Source: Cyanophora paradoxa
Lineage: Eukaryota > Glaucocystophyceae > Cyanophorales > Cyanophoraceae
DNA length: 64,000 nucleotides
NCBI GenBank assembly: GCA_004431415.1
Contig: QPMI01000290.1
Coordinates: forward strand, 27,868 to 91,867
Direction: 5' to 3'
Part shown: positions 1-12,654 of the stretch, in pieces
Layout: each line of letters begins with the position of its first letter
Numbering within the stretch: position 1 is the stretch's first letter
Notes under the pieces: model-generated
What the model was told of the DNA's origin: nothing
Database searches by the model: none
What the model saw: the letters and a program-made list of their open reading frames with translations, nothing else
Position numbers and translations under genes: made by a program

Positions 1-57
1 CCGCGACAGACAGCCGGTCAGAAAAGAAGATGTAGAATGATGCGTGCCCTCTCGCAC

Positions 58-461
58 CTCAGTCTGCATAGAGCCCGAGAGAGCATCGACGGCGAAGGCA
101 GCCTGGGCCGGGATCATGGCGGCGATGGTCGCCATGGCGGCCTCAAGGGCCTTCAGGTTGTCCTTGTGGGACGCCTCAGCCGAGAAGCCGGCCTGGGCAA
201 GGACGGTGGCCTTCACAGCCTCGACCTGGCGCGCAAGGCGGCGGTTAGGCTTTCGACGGCGTGCGATTTGCGCCGAAAACACTGCAATGCCAGATGACAA
301 TCTCGCGCGCCGGCATCGCTGGCAGGAGTGCGAACCTGCTGGCCGAAGAACCGAGCGCGCGACTCCGCAACAGCGCGAACATCCTTGCGCTGGACGGCAG
401 CCGAGGCAATGGCGAACGCCTGACGGGCGGCAACGGCCGGGACGGGGACGATGAACGCCAT
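58..461 (-). CDS. Plastid-targeted, probably thylakoid-lumen-directed protein, 5' part only
   Basis: Two exons are visible: 336-461 (start ATG at 461) and 58-225, joined in phase 0 across a 110 nt GT-AG intron. A good donor (gtgcgag) ends the second exon, so the gene continues past the left edge. The N-terminus (M-A-F-I-V-P-V-P-A-V-A-A-R-Q) is rich in Ala, Ser and Arg with Phe at position 3, as in glaucophyte and red algal stroma-targeting peptides. Later, an Ala-rich hydrophobic stretch followed by A-Q-A-A-F-A then V-D-A-L resembles a thylakoid-transfer signal with an A-x-A cleavage site. I therefore infer a small lumenal or thylakoid-membrane protein. About 98 residues are readable and I do not recognise the family, since the mature part lies outside the window. 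Targeting is inferred from composition only. Confidence 0.55.
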
Positions 462-3400
462 TTTGCTCCTAACAAATGAGCCGACGAACGAGTCGACTCG
501 GCGATATCTGGCTTGATGGTCGGCCACACGTACCCGTGGCTTGAGGGGGTACCGGGAGCAGCCGCAACGTCGGCGCCCGGCCGCTCCGACATGCAGCGAC
601 GGCCGGCGCTCTCGAAGCGGACGAGCTGAATATTGGCAGAGGCACCGTACCGAGCGACGGCGAAGAGAGCGCACCGCGCGTCGACGTCGCGCCGTTTCCG
701 AGTTCGTTTCTTGCCACGCATATGGCCATGGCCATGCCATGATGGCCAGTTGACCGTCGGACTCCGGGACCCCGCTAAGCTGCATGCTGAAGCCAGGCCT
801 ACGCACGTGCACACATCAGTAGAGAATTCGAACGTGATATCGAGATGCCGGCATCGAGTACTAGTTCAACGGTTATCGAGAAGCTTAAGCTTAAGGATTG
901 GACTGACCGCGCCGGCGCCGCGCAGCTGCATCATGGTATGCGCAGGCCGGGCGAATGCGAGTGCCCGGCCCCGGGCCCCCGCCACAGCGCTAGCTGCAGT
1001 TAGACGAGAATTCGATTCGAAGACGACATGCACTGCGCAGCTGATCATGGCCATGGTGGACGTCGGCGTCACGTCGCGCGATTATAATTAATTAATTATA
1101 ATATTAGCTGTGTGCACGTGGATGTTGCCATACCAATCCAGCCGAAATTAAAGCGGAGCACAGCGAGTGACTGGCGCGAGACCGGGCACGTAGGAAGTGC
1201 ATTTTAGATGAGCAGAGATGAAAAACATTTTTCGACTCGAACGCTGGGGCAATAAGACGCCGGCCGGGCGCGCTGCTAGCTCGGCTAGCTCGCCGCGAAA
1301 CTGGCCTTTTCCTCGTCCCGTTTGTATGACCATACATCTAGGAAAATCTTGTACCGCGTCCGCGAGAGACTGAGCATCAAATATGCATTTAGAGACGTAC
1401 TAGCTCGTGTTTAGTGCTTCGGTCTCTCGCCAATCGCTCCCCCTAGTTTAATCGAGCCGTACCGAACAGACGCCGCGTGCATGCATTGACCCCGTTTCTT
1501 GCAATTGACCCCGGCCGCGGCCGCAGGCCCCCGGCCCCTCAGGGGCCTACTGCAGCTGCGCTTAGCTTGCGCTGGACGCGCTGGTCCCGGAGTCGACGTC
1601 CAGGTCTGCGACTCGGAGAGGCGTTCTTCGAACTCGGAATTCAGCTCACTCATGCCATGATGATCAGTGACGTCGACTGTCATTTCATCGAATTCCGCCG
1701 GGCCGAAGAAGATGCGGCATCTTCTTTTGCACCTTCCGAAAGTTCGAATTTGCCCAGTATACGTAGAACCGTTGAACAATACTTGAATAGTACCGTAGTT
1801 GGGGAAGGGTAAAACACTTCCCCTGTCCCTGTCCCTTGGGCCCAACCCTACCCCAAATCCCATTTCCCCGACCTCCGCAAAACCGGGGCCGCGCGATACA
1901 CTCTGAAAGCGCATCCCCAGGGGACCCCGAAACCATGTCTCCCGGTCCCGTCCGACCAAAGGGTGATCCAGGAACAGGCACCAACACCCGGGACAAAAAT
2001 GGGTCCAGCGACGCACAGGGAGCAGATATACGGGCCAGACCAGTTCGAGGTCGTTGCGCGCATCATGTTCGACATTCCGTACTGCAAGAGCGAGGCCGGG
2101 CGCGAACGCGGTCGCGTGGGAGGACGCCGCGCGCGCTAGCCAATCACATTGGAGAGTGCGTTAACTTACCCTGCAAAAACCTCTTAAAGTACCCCCCCGG
2201 CCGCTTTCTCCCCCGGGCGCCGCAGCTCGGCTCGGCTCAACAATGGTTACGCCTCTCGCGCGCGCGGCAGTTTGCTGTGGCTCAGCGGCTAGCCGCGCCA
2301 GCCGCGCACGCTTCACCCGCGCCAACCGCGCCCCGACGCAATTGCACAAGCCGGCCGCAAGCCGGCCGCACATGCCACTTGCAACAAGCCGACGCCCGCG
2401 CGGCGCGCGCGCCGCGCGACGCAGAGCCCCCGCGCGCGCGCGATGCGCATGCCTGCGCATGCTGCAGCCGGCGCCGCTGATCATGAGCTGGCCCGCTGCG
2501 CCGCTTTCTGAGCGGAACGTGAGCTTGAGCAGCGTCCCCGCGCCCGCGCCCAGATCTCGCGGAGGCCTAGGCCAGCCCCTAGCTATATATAGCTATATAG
2601 CCACGCCGTGACGCACGTGCACCCGCAGCACATGCGCACTCGTGCACCCGCCACGCCTCACGCGCGCGACGGCCGCGGGGCATGCGCAGCCTGGCAGGAG
2701 CGCTAGCTCGAGCACGTCCATGGCCAGACAAGGTTCCCTCCCCGGCCCCTTCCCAAGGCCCGCGCCTTACATAGCTATAGCTAGCTCGCTAGGCCCTGAT
2801 CATGAGGCCTACCTCTAAGAGGACAGCTCGCCTCGATCGCGAGGACAGCCGCTGAGCTCGCCTGGCATGGCCAGCCTCGGCCGGCGCCGGAGCCGGCCCG
2901 GCGGCTCGCCCGGCCACCGCGCGCGCGCCTTCTTAAGCTTAAGCTTAAGTCCCTGCAGCTGCCCTCTGCATCTACATCTTGGATTCGCCGAGGTTAAATG
3001 CCCTTCCCCGGACCCAACTGACGCGCGCGGCAAGTCAGTGGCCCTTTTATACACGGTACACGGTCTCCCGGTACACGTTTCTGGACTCCTAGAGACATGC
3101 ATATGCCTTGCTAGGATCCGGCGAGAAAACCCGGGTTTTGGGAGGTCGGGACATTTCATTTTGGCCTAGGGTGGGCACCCGAACACCCCCAAGTGGGGAA
3201 AGCCTTGAAGGGGAAGGGGGTCCTTCCCCAACTATACTATGATAGAATTCGATTTTTAATTCTAGGTGCCTCAGGGCTCCGGATCGTTCCGCCGCGGCGC
3301 CTTTTCTTCACGCCGATCCTAACTTAGTAGTAGTAAAATATGGGTCTGCCCTGCCTTCCTAAGCCTGCCCACGCCCGGCCCGTGAGACGGCAGCGGCCCG

Positions 3401-3621
3401 CCTCGGCGCCTTCATGTCTTCACTCCGTGTGGACGTTTCGTGAAAACGCATTCCGGTGATTCAGTCGTTTCCTGGAGAAGAGTGCAAGCTCGAGAGTGAC
3501 CAGAAGGGGAAGGTCGAAGACAGGAAGCTAGGGTGCAGGACATGGGAAGTGGTGGACGGGACGATCGCGAGAGAGGAGCTGGAGGGGGTGGGCGGGTGCG
3601 GGTCCGCGGGGAGCGCCCCGA
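462..3621. other. 3.1 kb gene-poor spacer rich in short palindromes
   Basis: I found no convincing exon here. The DNA is crowded with 6-12 bp perfect palindromes (for example around 820-900, 1025-1060, 2575-2600, 2770-2830 and 2930-2950), including tandem cttaag/aagctt and agctatatatagct runs. The short reading frames lack homology and codon structure. The right part (3063-3230) is one copy of a dispersed repeat that also occurs at 49727-49880. The 3' untranslated region of the SUMO protease gene (minus strand) must lie at the right end. Confidence 0.5.
3063..3230 (+). repeat. Dispersed repeat, copy 1 (inverted relative to 49727-49880)
   Basis: About 160 bp match the reverse complement of 49727-49880, with a stretch of roughly 75 bases identical (from ggatccggcgagaaaaccc through the gggtgggcacccgaacaccc block). 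The copies differ by small indels near the purine-rich end and by local changes near the ggactcctagagacatgc end. No coding potential is evident. The short reading frame shared by both copies is a by-product. Confidence 0.85.
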
Positions 3622-6600
3622 CTACCTGGGTTGCCTGGGCTTCTTTGGATTCGGGGGTGGCGCTGGGAGGGCGCTGCCCTCGTCGCCGTCGAGGTCAATG
3701 ACACTCTGCGCTGCCGCCTGCCGGCCCCGCCCGCCGGCCTTCGGCTCGCCCCGCTTCGCAGCCTCCTCGCTGTGTTCCGCCGCGCGGTTCGGCCGCGCCT
3801 GCCCCTCGGCGGGCTTGCCGCCGCGGTCCTGCTCCGGGTGGCGGCTTGCGAAGTGGTTCTGCTCGTCGTACTCGCTCGCCTTGGGGCCCTCGTCGCCGCT
3901 GCTGAGGTCGTCCACTCTCTTGGCCGCCTCCTCCGCCCCCTCGCACTTGCGCTTCCGCGACGCCGCCCCCGCTGGGCGCGTGATGTGCGAGTCCATCGTT
4001 GACTGCCGCGGGTCCGCCGCCCCCTGCCGCCCGCCGCTCGAGCCCAGGGCACCCTTGCCGTTCGCCTTGCCGCCGCGTCGAGATGCGTCGCTCGGGGCGC
4101 GAGCGGCGGGGGCTGCCCGCGGCGCCGCCTCCCGCCCGGGCTCCTGCTGCCGCTCCCGCTTCCCCCGCGGCCAGCGCTCCGCGCCCGGCTCCGCAGACGA
4201 GGCGTCGGCTGGGCGGGGCCGCTTGGAGGGCCCAGCGCCGCCCCGCGAGGTGCCGCCGCCCCGCCCTCGTCCTGCCCGTCGTCGTCGGAGAGGGAAATTG
4301 TCTCCTTTTTGCCGGGCCCCGCTGCGGCGCCCGCCGGGACGAGCCCGAGCTGCTCCCGTCCTCGTCGTCCGCGGCCTGCCCGCCCCCGCCCGCGCGCCCC
4401 GCGGCTGCCGGCGGTGCGGCCGGCGGCGGCGGCGCGGCGGCCTCCGCGTCGCCGCTCTCTTGGCTGGCGGACCCCGACTTGCGGTACTTGCGGAGCCTGT
4501 GCGCCCCCTTCGGCAGCCGGGGGGATGCTGCGGCCTCGCCGGAGCTATCCCCCGTGCCCTCGGCCCTCGCCGCCTGCTCCTCCTTCCCCGCATGCGCCTC
4601 CGCCGGTGGCGGTGCCGCCTTGGCCGCCCCGGCGCCCCGCCGGCCCCGCGCCGGCTGCATCTCCGACTGGGCTTCCGCTTTGTGCGGCGCGGCGCTGGGG
4701 CCGGCGGCGCTCTCGTCGCAGCTGGCGGACGGGCTGATGGCCACGACGACCTCGTCGCTCTCCACGGCTGCCGCCTGACCCGACGCGGCTTCCAGCTCCG
4801 CCGCGTCGCGCCCCGCCGCCTCCTCCCCCTCCTCGTCCCGCCGGCGCCCCTTCTTTCTCACGCGCCGACTTGGTTGGGCGGCCGTCTCCTCCTCGTCGAC
4901 CGACGGGGGCACCTCGCCGCTCTCCTCGCCCGCCCCCGCCCCCGCCTCCGGGCCCGCCCCCGCGCCCGCCTCCGCGCCCGCCTCCGCCTCGCTGCCCTCC
5001 TCCTCCCCCGCATCCTCCTTGGCGGCAGCCTGCTAGGCGTCAGCTCTCTCTTCCACCAAGACGGCTCGAGGGGCGCACGGGGTTGCTCGGGAGCCAGTCG
5101 GGTATCGGCGGTGGCTGTTGCTTCAGCGACTGCCTTCCCCTCAGATTGGCCGGGAAGAGTATGGGGCGGCGCCTGCTCGGCGGCCCAGCCGACGAGATCC
5201 GGCTCTCCTGCAATGCTGGCACGAGCTCCTCGGTGACTTCGTCCTCCTTCTCGTCCGCGCCCAGCTGCGCCCCGGCAGGGGCGGCGGGCGGCGCCTCCGG
5301 GGCCTCCTCGCCGTCGCTGGCCTCGTCGGGGCGCAGGTCGTCGGGCGGGTGCGGGCCCTCCGGGGGGGGCGCCGCCCCCGCCGCCCCCTTCCCGGCCTCC
5401 CGCTCCACGTTCGCCGCGCCCTCGCCCCGCACCCCGCGCTCCGCCGTCCGCGCCGGCGCTTTCGAGAATGTCGGCGTCTCTAGGACATCGTCGTCGTCGT
5501 CCTCCGGCGACGCCTCCCCGGCCGAACCCGTCTCGAAGCCCTTCAATTTGATCTCCTCCTCCTCCTCCTCCTCGCCCTCCTCCTTCTCCTCACCCGCCAT
5601 CCGCTTCGAGAGCGGCGCCGTGGCGAAGCGGCCGCCCTTGGCGCCCTCGCCCGATTCGCCGTCGGAGCTCAGGTTGACGGTGCTGTCGTCCGCCCCTGCC
5701 GCACCCCGCGACTCGCCGGCGGCACTCCGCCGGGCCGCTCGCTCCGCCCGCCCGTTGACCTGCTCTTCCTTCTTCCTCTTCTTTGACAGGTGCCCGAACT
5801 TCTGTGCCGCCTTGTTCTCCGTCGTGACGCGCCCCGCCGGGCCCGCACCCTCGTCCCCGCTCCCCGCAGCCGCGCCCTCGCCGCCGGCCGCCCCGGCTCC
5901 GGGGCGCGATGGTGGCGCGGAGGGCTCGGGGCTGGCGTCGGCGTCGGCGGAGACGTCGATGAGGGAGGGGTCGGGGTGGAGGCTCTTGAACTCGTCGTCC
6001 ACGTACTTGGCCGGCTCCGTCACCTCCAGCTCCAGCCGTGCCGTCTCCTCAGCGCCCACCTGCACCGCCCCCGCCCTCACGCCTGTCCCGCCCCGACTCG
6101 CGCGCGCCGGCTCCGCACCAGCTTCACAATGAGCGCCTGGATCGCCGACCGCTTGCGCATGATGTCTTCCACCGTGAACCAGTCCTCCTTCTGCGGCGCC
6201 GCGGGCGTGAGAAGGGAAGGGGGGGGGGGGGGGGGGGGGGGGGGGAGGACGCGCCCTGAGGGCGAGGGTGCCGTTCTTGCCGCGGAGGGTGGGGACGAGG
6301 GGCTCCTGGAGGAAGCGCTCGATGTACTCGAGGACGAAGACGCCGCAGTCCGTGAAGTTGTCCTGCTTCGGCACCTGCCCCGCCCGCCTCACGCCCCGCC
6401 CCCCGCTGCCGCTCCCCGGCACGCCCCGCGCGCACCTCGGCCTTGATCTTGGCGAAGAAGGGCCCCGGGCGCCGACCCGTGGCAGACGGCGCCGACGCGG
6501 CGGGCCCCGAGGCAGAAGCATCAGCCGTGCCCGCGGGGGCGGCGTCGGGAACGTCCGAGGCCGCTTCGGAAGCTGGCGGCGCGGGGCCGGCTGGCACGTC

Positions 6601-9600
6601 CGGGGCCGCGGGGCCGGGCGGAGCAGGGGGAGCCTCGAGGGGATTCGGGACCGGCGAGGCCCGGAATCGGTCCTTGTCTTGCCACGCCTTCCTCAGGTAC
6701 CTGGGGCGGATTGTCGGGGCTGGAGGGCGGCGGGGCTGGCGAGCGGGGGAGCAGGGCGGGCGGGGCGGGCACCCTTCGATCATGGTCTGGGCCGCCTGGT
6801 TGGGGGTCCCCATCGAGCACAGGTACATGATGCAGGCGCGGTCGGCGGCGTCGAGCTGCCGCCCGTCCTTCGCGAAGGCCCTCCCCGGGTGGCACACAAT
6901 CGCCAGCGCCCAGTGCACGCTGCGGGGCCCTCAGCCGCCGCCCCGGCGCGGCACCGCCGGCGGCCGGCGCGCCTCTCGTGGACGGGGATGAAGAGGTAGT
7001 CGAAAGAGAAGATATCGGCCTTGCGCGTCCACTTCCGCACCGCCTCGTAGTTCCCCTGCGCGCCCCCGCCCTGCCCCGCGCTCAGCCTCCTGCTGGTGGC
7101 CGAGGCCGGGCGGGGCGGGGACCTGGCTGAGGCGCTTGTAGAAGAAGGCGTTGAAGAAGTGGAAGCGCAGGGGCCGCTCGCCACGGTCTGCCCGTTCCCG
7201 GTCCATCCGCGGCAGCACCTCCACTTCGATGTACCTGCCGCGCCGCGTCAGGCGGCCGCCGGTCAGCGGGGCGGCTGGAGGGGCGCGGCGGGCGGGCGGG
7301 CGCGCTTGAGGTAGAAGTCGATGACGTTGTCGTTGAGCATCTCGCACGGCTTCAGCAGGTTGAAGTCCTTCTTCGTCAGCGCCTGCCCCCGCCCCGTCTC
7401 TGCCAGCCCCGCGCCCCAAGCGCCCAGCGGGGCGCGTACCACGGCCCCCTTCTGCCCGGGCGGGTACAGCAGGATCTGGACCATGTCCGGTTCCGAGGGC
7501 GACGCGGCGCGCCTGGAGAGCGGGGTCGGCGCGCGTCAGCGGCGCGGGCGGGGGCGCGTGCGGGGCGGGGCGGACTTGGAACCCGCGTTCGAGGGGCCCG
7601 CGCTGGGTGCCGGCTCGGTGTATCGCGCCCGGTCCTCGTCCCTGCGACGCGTCACGCGCGCCGGAGCGCCGTCCGCGCGCAAACTGACCTCAGGCTCTCA
7701 GATTTGCCGAGTGTACGCTCGATGGACTGGTCGGAGCAAAGCTCTTCTATCATTCGCTTGACAGTCGGATGCATGTCCCAGGGGAAGATGAGAACAATGC
7801 AGTTCTTCTCAATCTCTGCGACAGCGCGATGACGCGTAGAAACGGACCGCAAGTCGACCAAGCTCACCCTTTGAATCGAAATCGTAGTACGGCACAAACT
7901 GCTGCTCGCCACAAGACGCCTGCGCTCCCGCGTCAGCGAGGCAAGCAGCGGGCACAGGGACCGCAGGGGCGCGCCGCGCTGTCGACGCTGATCATATCCC
8001 GGATGGCACGAATGACGATGAACAGGTGCGGCGCCGTCTCGTATACCTGGGGCGCCCTTCGGACAAGCGCAGACAGATTCCTAGAGATTGTCAGGTGTCG
8101 GACCTGGATGTAGGATATTGCGTTGAAGGGGATCTTGACCTTGTCGGTGCCGTGCTTGCTGCACGAGCGGCGGTGAGCGCAGGCGGGAGGGCGGGCCGGC
8201 GTGCCGCACTTGCTGGGGACGGGGATGTTGAGCTCGATGTCCTGCGACACGCCGCCGTTGACGCGCACTTCGAACGGGCGGTCCACCCACCAGGTCCCGA
8301 TGCGGCCCAGCGTCGGCCGAAAGCGCGGCATGTCCCCGAACTGGCGGGCCGGCCGCGTCAGCCGCCGCGGCCCCGCGCCCGCCGCTCGTCGCACCTTGGC
8401 GGGGGAGGCCTGGAGGAGGGGCGCTGGGGCGGGCTTGGAGCTCGCGGCGGGCGCCTTCTCCTCGTCCGACTCCAAATCCACCACGTCGGGCGTCTTCGCA
8501 GCCGGCAGGGCCCGGCCCCCCGTCGTCGACCGCCCCCCGCGCCCCCGCCCCCCCCGACCCGCGCCCCCAGCAGCGCCCCCGCGCTTCGGCGCTGCCGCTC
8601 CCTGCTCCTGCGCTGCCTGAACGGCCGACGCAAACAGCACCCTTGGGGCCTGGGTCGACTGCCGAGGCGGCGCGCCCTGGCTTCGTGAGGCTTCTGGGCC
8701 GTTCGCTGCTCGGGGGCCGTTCACTGCTTGAGAGGCTGATGCGCCTGCCGAGCTGCTCGAGGAGAAGTTCCAACGCGGCCTGTCGTCTTGCTGGGGCGGC
8801 GCCTGCTGAACCGGCGGCGGTGCCTGCTGGGGGGCCGCCTGCTGACCTGTATCGGATGTTTGACTCTGCCTGCGGCGAGCAGCCCAATACTCCTTCTCAT
8901 CGTCTAATGTGTGCTTGCTTTTCCCTTCACCTTGTGGTGGCTGCTGGCGGCCGGCGCGCTGGCTTGTTCCGGAGGCAGGCTGTAGGTGAAGGGTTGTTCG
9001 AATTTTTTGCGATTGTTGGGTGCTGGAGACTGGCGGTGGGATGCGCTGTGGTTGTGGAAGATTCGGACCTGTCCCGCGCAGCGCCTGCAGAACGTTAGGC
9101 CGGTGGACTCCGCCGCCCCGCAGCGCAGAGGGCGCACCGGCTTTGCGCCGACGAGAAGTTGCGTCAACTTATCAGCAGCTTGCGGCGGACGACCCGGTGC
9201 CGATGACGGTCTTGCTTGTGCAGTCGACCCGGATGAAGTGTGCCCTGTTGAAATCTTCGTTGTTGAACCAAACATCCCTCCGCTCGAGTCTGCCCCGCAG
9301 TCAGCAACCGGGAGATTTGATGGCGAGGAAAATCGGATACCGCGAGGGGCGGCGTGCGGAGGCCCTCCGGCGCTTGACGCGACGCGCTGACCAGGGCCGC
9401 GGTGCGCGTCGAAAGTACTCCGTTGCTTTGATTGTGCATGATCGGGTTCCTGCGCTGAATTCACGAGCGAACGAGCCCCGACGCCTACAAGTGTGTGCGG
9501 ACGGCAAACTCGTATTCAGATGGCGACTCCTTGAAGACTGACTTGTAATCCCGCTGCGCCAACAGAGCCGAGCCGCGTCGCATATCCTCTTGCACTCTGC

Positions 9601-9738
9601 TGGTCTCTTGAGCCCTGGACGTAGCTGCCCCACGTCCCCCCGAAGGCTGCGGAGCACGCTGCTTGAGCACGGTGCAGTGCACATGTGAGCACCGCCGCAT
9701 CGCACCTCGGGGAGTAACTCCACTACGTCCTCTTCCAC
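3622..9738 (-). CDS. Ulp2/SENP6-7-type SUMO protease with SUMO-interacting motifs
   Basis: Multi-exon gene, candidate ATG at 9738, stop at 3622-3624. The C48 peptidase core is split over exons. The ND.VI.FYLK motif lies near 7320, then a strand-rich exon (7110-7240), then K-W-T-R-K-A-D-I-F with the F-I-P-V-H segment (6970-7060), then H-W-A-L-A-I-V (catalytic His, near 6915), then Q-D-N-F-T-D-C-G-V-F (oxyanion Gln and catalytic Cys, near 6350), then E-D-W-F and R-K-R-S-A-I (6130-6190). Order and insertions fit the Ulp2/SENP6 branch that trims poly-SUMO chains. The usual catalytic Asp position reads C in I-M-Y-L-C-S-M-G (near 6830). Three SIM-like sites with acidic tails are visible: V-V-D-L-E-S-D-E-E (near 8475), T-V-N-L-S-S-D-G-E (near 5670) and V-I-D-L-D-G-D-E-G (near 3695). 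A strand-rich region before the protease (7660-8280) may be PH-like. The C-terminal ~800 residues are acidic and low complexity. Two introns begin with GC and one carries a 27-base G/C run. Confidence 0.8.
6219..6245. repeat. 27-base poly-G run (poly-C on the coding strand)
   Basis: Uninterrupted G run inside the intron that separates the catalytic-Cys exon from the last protease exon of the SUMO protease gene. It would form a pyrimidine tract in the transcript. Confidence 0.95.
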
Positions 9739-10533
9739 GGTCGCCTGCGGCTGGTCGTCTCCCTGCGCGAGCGGTCAGCGGAGGAGCGGATGGTGCCACG
9801 CACAGACACGTACATCGCCTGTTTTGGCACTCCTGCGTTTCGTATCGCGCTCCTTTCCCATGGCTGCCTGCACGAGCGCGGCGAACGCCGGTCAGCGACG
9901 GCTCTGGGCGCCTGCTCCGGCGCAGCTTACTTCGAACCGGATCTCAGCGTGCTTGAGCGGCTGCGGTCCGCTGCAGCGTTGTTGGTGCGATCGGCACCTC
10001 AGGCCATCAATTCAAACGAACGCGCCGCTGCCACTACTGCCGCGTGCTGCGTCTGCCGCACCGCTCTTCTTGTGCCACCTCTGCGTCCCTGCGCTCGCGC
10101 TTGCCAGCGCGTCTGAGAAAGCCGGGGATTTTGTACCCCGCTCGAAGTGGCCCCCCTTGCTGGTTGGGCTCTGCCCTGTTTCTGGCCTCGATGGTTGAGG
10201 CGATCTCAGCTACCTAGGCGTAGCTGGACGCAACTTCGGGCCGACCCCGATCGCAGCCCGAGTCGCCGAGATGCATCGGTCCCGCGCGTCGGGCTCGGGA
10301 TCCTCTCGCCCGTCCGCGAAGCACAGTTCGGGTGCACAGAAGCCGTCGGTGCGTCCATTTTGACATGCGATCTATCCTGCGGGCTGCTCATCAATGCCTC
10401 TATACCAATCCAGGCGACAATTCCTGCAAGCGGCCACCGGTCGGAAACGCAGCCATCTTCTGTAGTATCACAAGCTTCAGCCTTGCCGCTGGCGCCGGTC
10501 CCCGCAGCCAGATTCGGCAACGAAGGGGGAGAA
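9739..10533. other. Divergent spacer between the SUMO protease and HMG-box genes
   Basis: About 0.8 kb between two genes transcribed away from each other. Short frames on both strands show no recognisable domain. The interval probably holds both promoters and possibly upstream non-coding exons. No TATA-like box or repeat stands out. Confidence 0.4.
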
Positions 10534-12591
10534 ATGCTGGTGTGCTGCACGAGCGTGGTGAGAACAACGAGTTCCGACGATCGGCCCGACGATGAAGATG
10601 ATAACGACGTGGAAGATCTCGTCGCGGAGGAGGCGGAAGTTGAGGAAAGGTCGCTCGCTGGGTCAACGCGCAGCGCGGGCACGATGCAGCAGTCGCCAGA
10701 ACACTCAAAGGGCCGGCTCTCAGCGGGAACGGGCAGGAGGCGCGGTCGGCCGGCCACCAAAGTCCGCTCCGACCAGCCCCCGCGGCCTCAGAGTGAGCCA
10801 CGCACTTTGAAGCACTCGACGGTAATCTCACGTGCACGCGGCGCTCGCGCCGCAGATGCGTTCATCCTATTCAGCAACAAACGCCGTCCTGAGCTGCGCA
10901 TGCAGTATCCGGATAAGCGCAACATCGAGCTCTCGGTCATGCTCGGCGACGAGTGGTCCGCCCGCCGTCCGGGGGCGCTCAAGGCACGGCGTGCTGACGG
11001 CGAGACGGCCGACGCAGGAAGCAGCTCACGGAGGCAGGGCGGCAACAGTACCGAACGGAGGCGGGCCGCATCCGGGAGGACTTCAAGCAGAAGAACCCAG
11101 GTGCCGCCGCCGCGGGGCGCGGCGCGCGGGGCGGGCGAACGCTGACTTCTGGGCAGACTTCAAGTATTTCCGAAACCCGCGGCTGCCGCGCCCGATCGGA
11201 GTCGTCGTCCAGCGGGGCGCCCCCGAGGGCCCCGACTCGATGCTCGCTCCGCTCGACGCCCCCCAGCAGCCCGGGGCACCGCCCCACGGAGGCCTTCCCC
11301 ACGGCGGCCCACCCTCCTCCAGCGCTTTCTCGCCGCCCCGCGGCCCATCGCACCACAGCGGGATGCCGCAGCCCCTGCGCGGAGCCGTCCCCGTAGCCCA
11401 GGCGGCCCTTGGCCTTGCGCAGGGCGGGGCCTCGCAGCAGCAGCATACCCAGCAGCAACAGCAACAGCAGCAGCAGCAGCAGCAGCAGATGCAGACGCAG
11501 CAGCAGACGCAGCAGCAGACGCAGCAGCAGACGCAGCAGCAGCAACCGCCGCCGCAGCAGCCTCCGCCGCCGCAACAGCAGCAGCAGCAGACGCTGACGC
11601 AGCAGCCGCTGCCGCAGCAGCAGCAGCAGCAGGTGGGGGTGGGGGTGGGGGCGGGGGCGGGGGCTGGACTTGGGCCGTTGTCGGAGCGGGACGCGCGGGA
11701 CGCGAAGAGGGCGGCGGAGGCGAACCCCTTCGACCCGCCCGACAAGCGGCCCCGCATCCCCGCCTTCCTCACCCAGCGCGCCGCCCTCGACGGGCCTCAG
11801 GGCGCCTCCTCCTCCCTCTCCCCCGCCTCCTCCTCCTCCTACCCGCAGGGCCAGCAGCCGTACGCGCCCCTCCTGGGCCAGGCGCGGCCGATGGAGGGCC
11901 CGGGCTCTGTGGCGGCCGCCTATCCCCACATACCCAACCCGTTCGATCCGCCGTCGTGGTCCGGCCCTGCCGGGTCGGCCGGGGAGAGCCGTGGCGGGGG
12001 CCAGCCCAGCGGGCCAGGGTCCCAATCGAGCTCCGCCTCCTACGGGCATGCGCAGCAACCGCGCGCTTCGTCCGCCCAGACCTCACCACAGGCGCCTGAG
12101 CCCTTCTCTTTCTCGCCGGATTCCTCAAGCGCGTGCTGATCCCTGCACAGGGTTACCCAATCCAGCCGGGCGGGCAGGCCCCGCCGCCGCTGTCACTGCT
12201 GGTCCCTTCGATTTTAAACGCACCCGAGCCGTATAGAGGGGCAAACTCCCATGGAGCGGAGAGAGGGCCGACGCCGCCTCCCCTGCGGCCGCCCCAGTTG
12301 CAGCAGCCGCAACAGCAGAGCCAGCAGACGAGCTACCCGCAACTCCAGCTGCAACAGCAGCAGCTTCTGACGCTGCCGTTCCCGGGCTCGGCGCAGTCCC
12401 TCCCTCTGCTGTCGGGGCAGGGCTCGCAGGGGCCGTTTGGGCCGCACCCTGCGCCCCAGCAGGCCCCGCAGCAGCAGCCTTCGACGCATGCCGCGGGGCA
12501 CTTGAAGTACGACTCGCCGTCGCAGTTCCAGCCGGCAAACGCACCACAGCCCCAGGCATTCCAGCAACAGCCGCCCGCACCTCAGTCGCAT

Positions 12592-12654
<63 letters not shown>

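Noticed and set aside
1836-2480. Plus-strand frame of 214 codons as a gene
   Set aside because: Composition is Arg/Ala/Pro-driven, it overlaps equally long frames on the other strand, and it lies in palindrome-rich spacer.
11080-11780. Cys- and Leu-rich frames on the minus strand of the polyQ gene
   Set aside because: They are antisense translations of CAG repeats; splicing and the HMG box support the plus strand.
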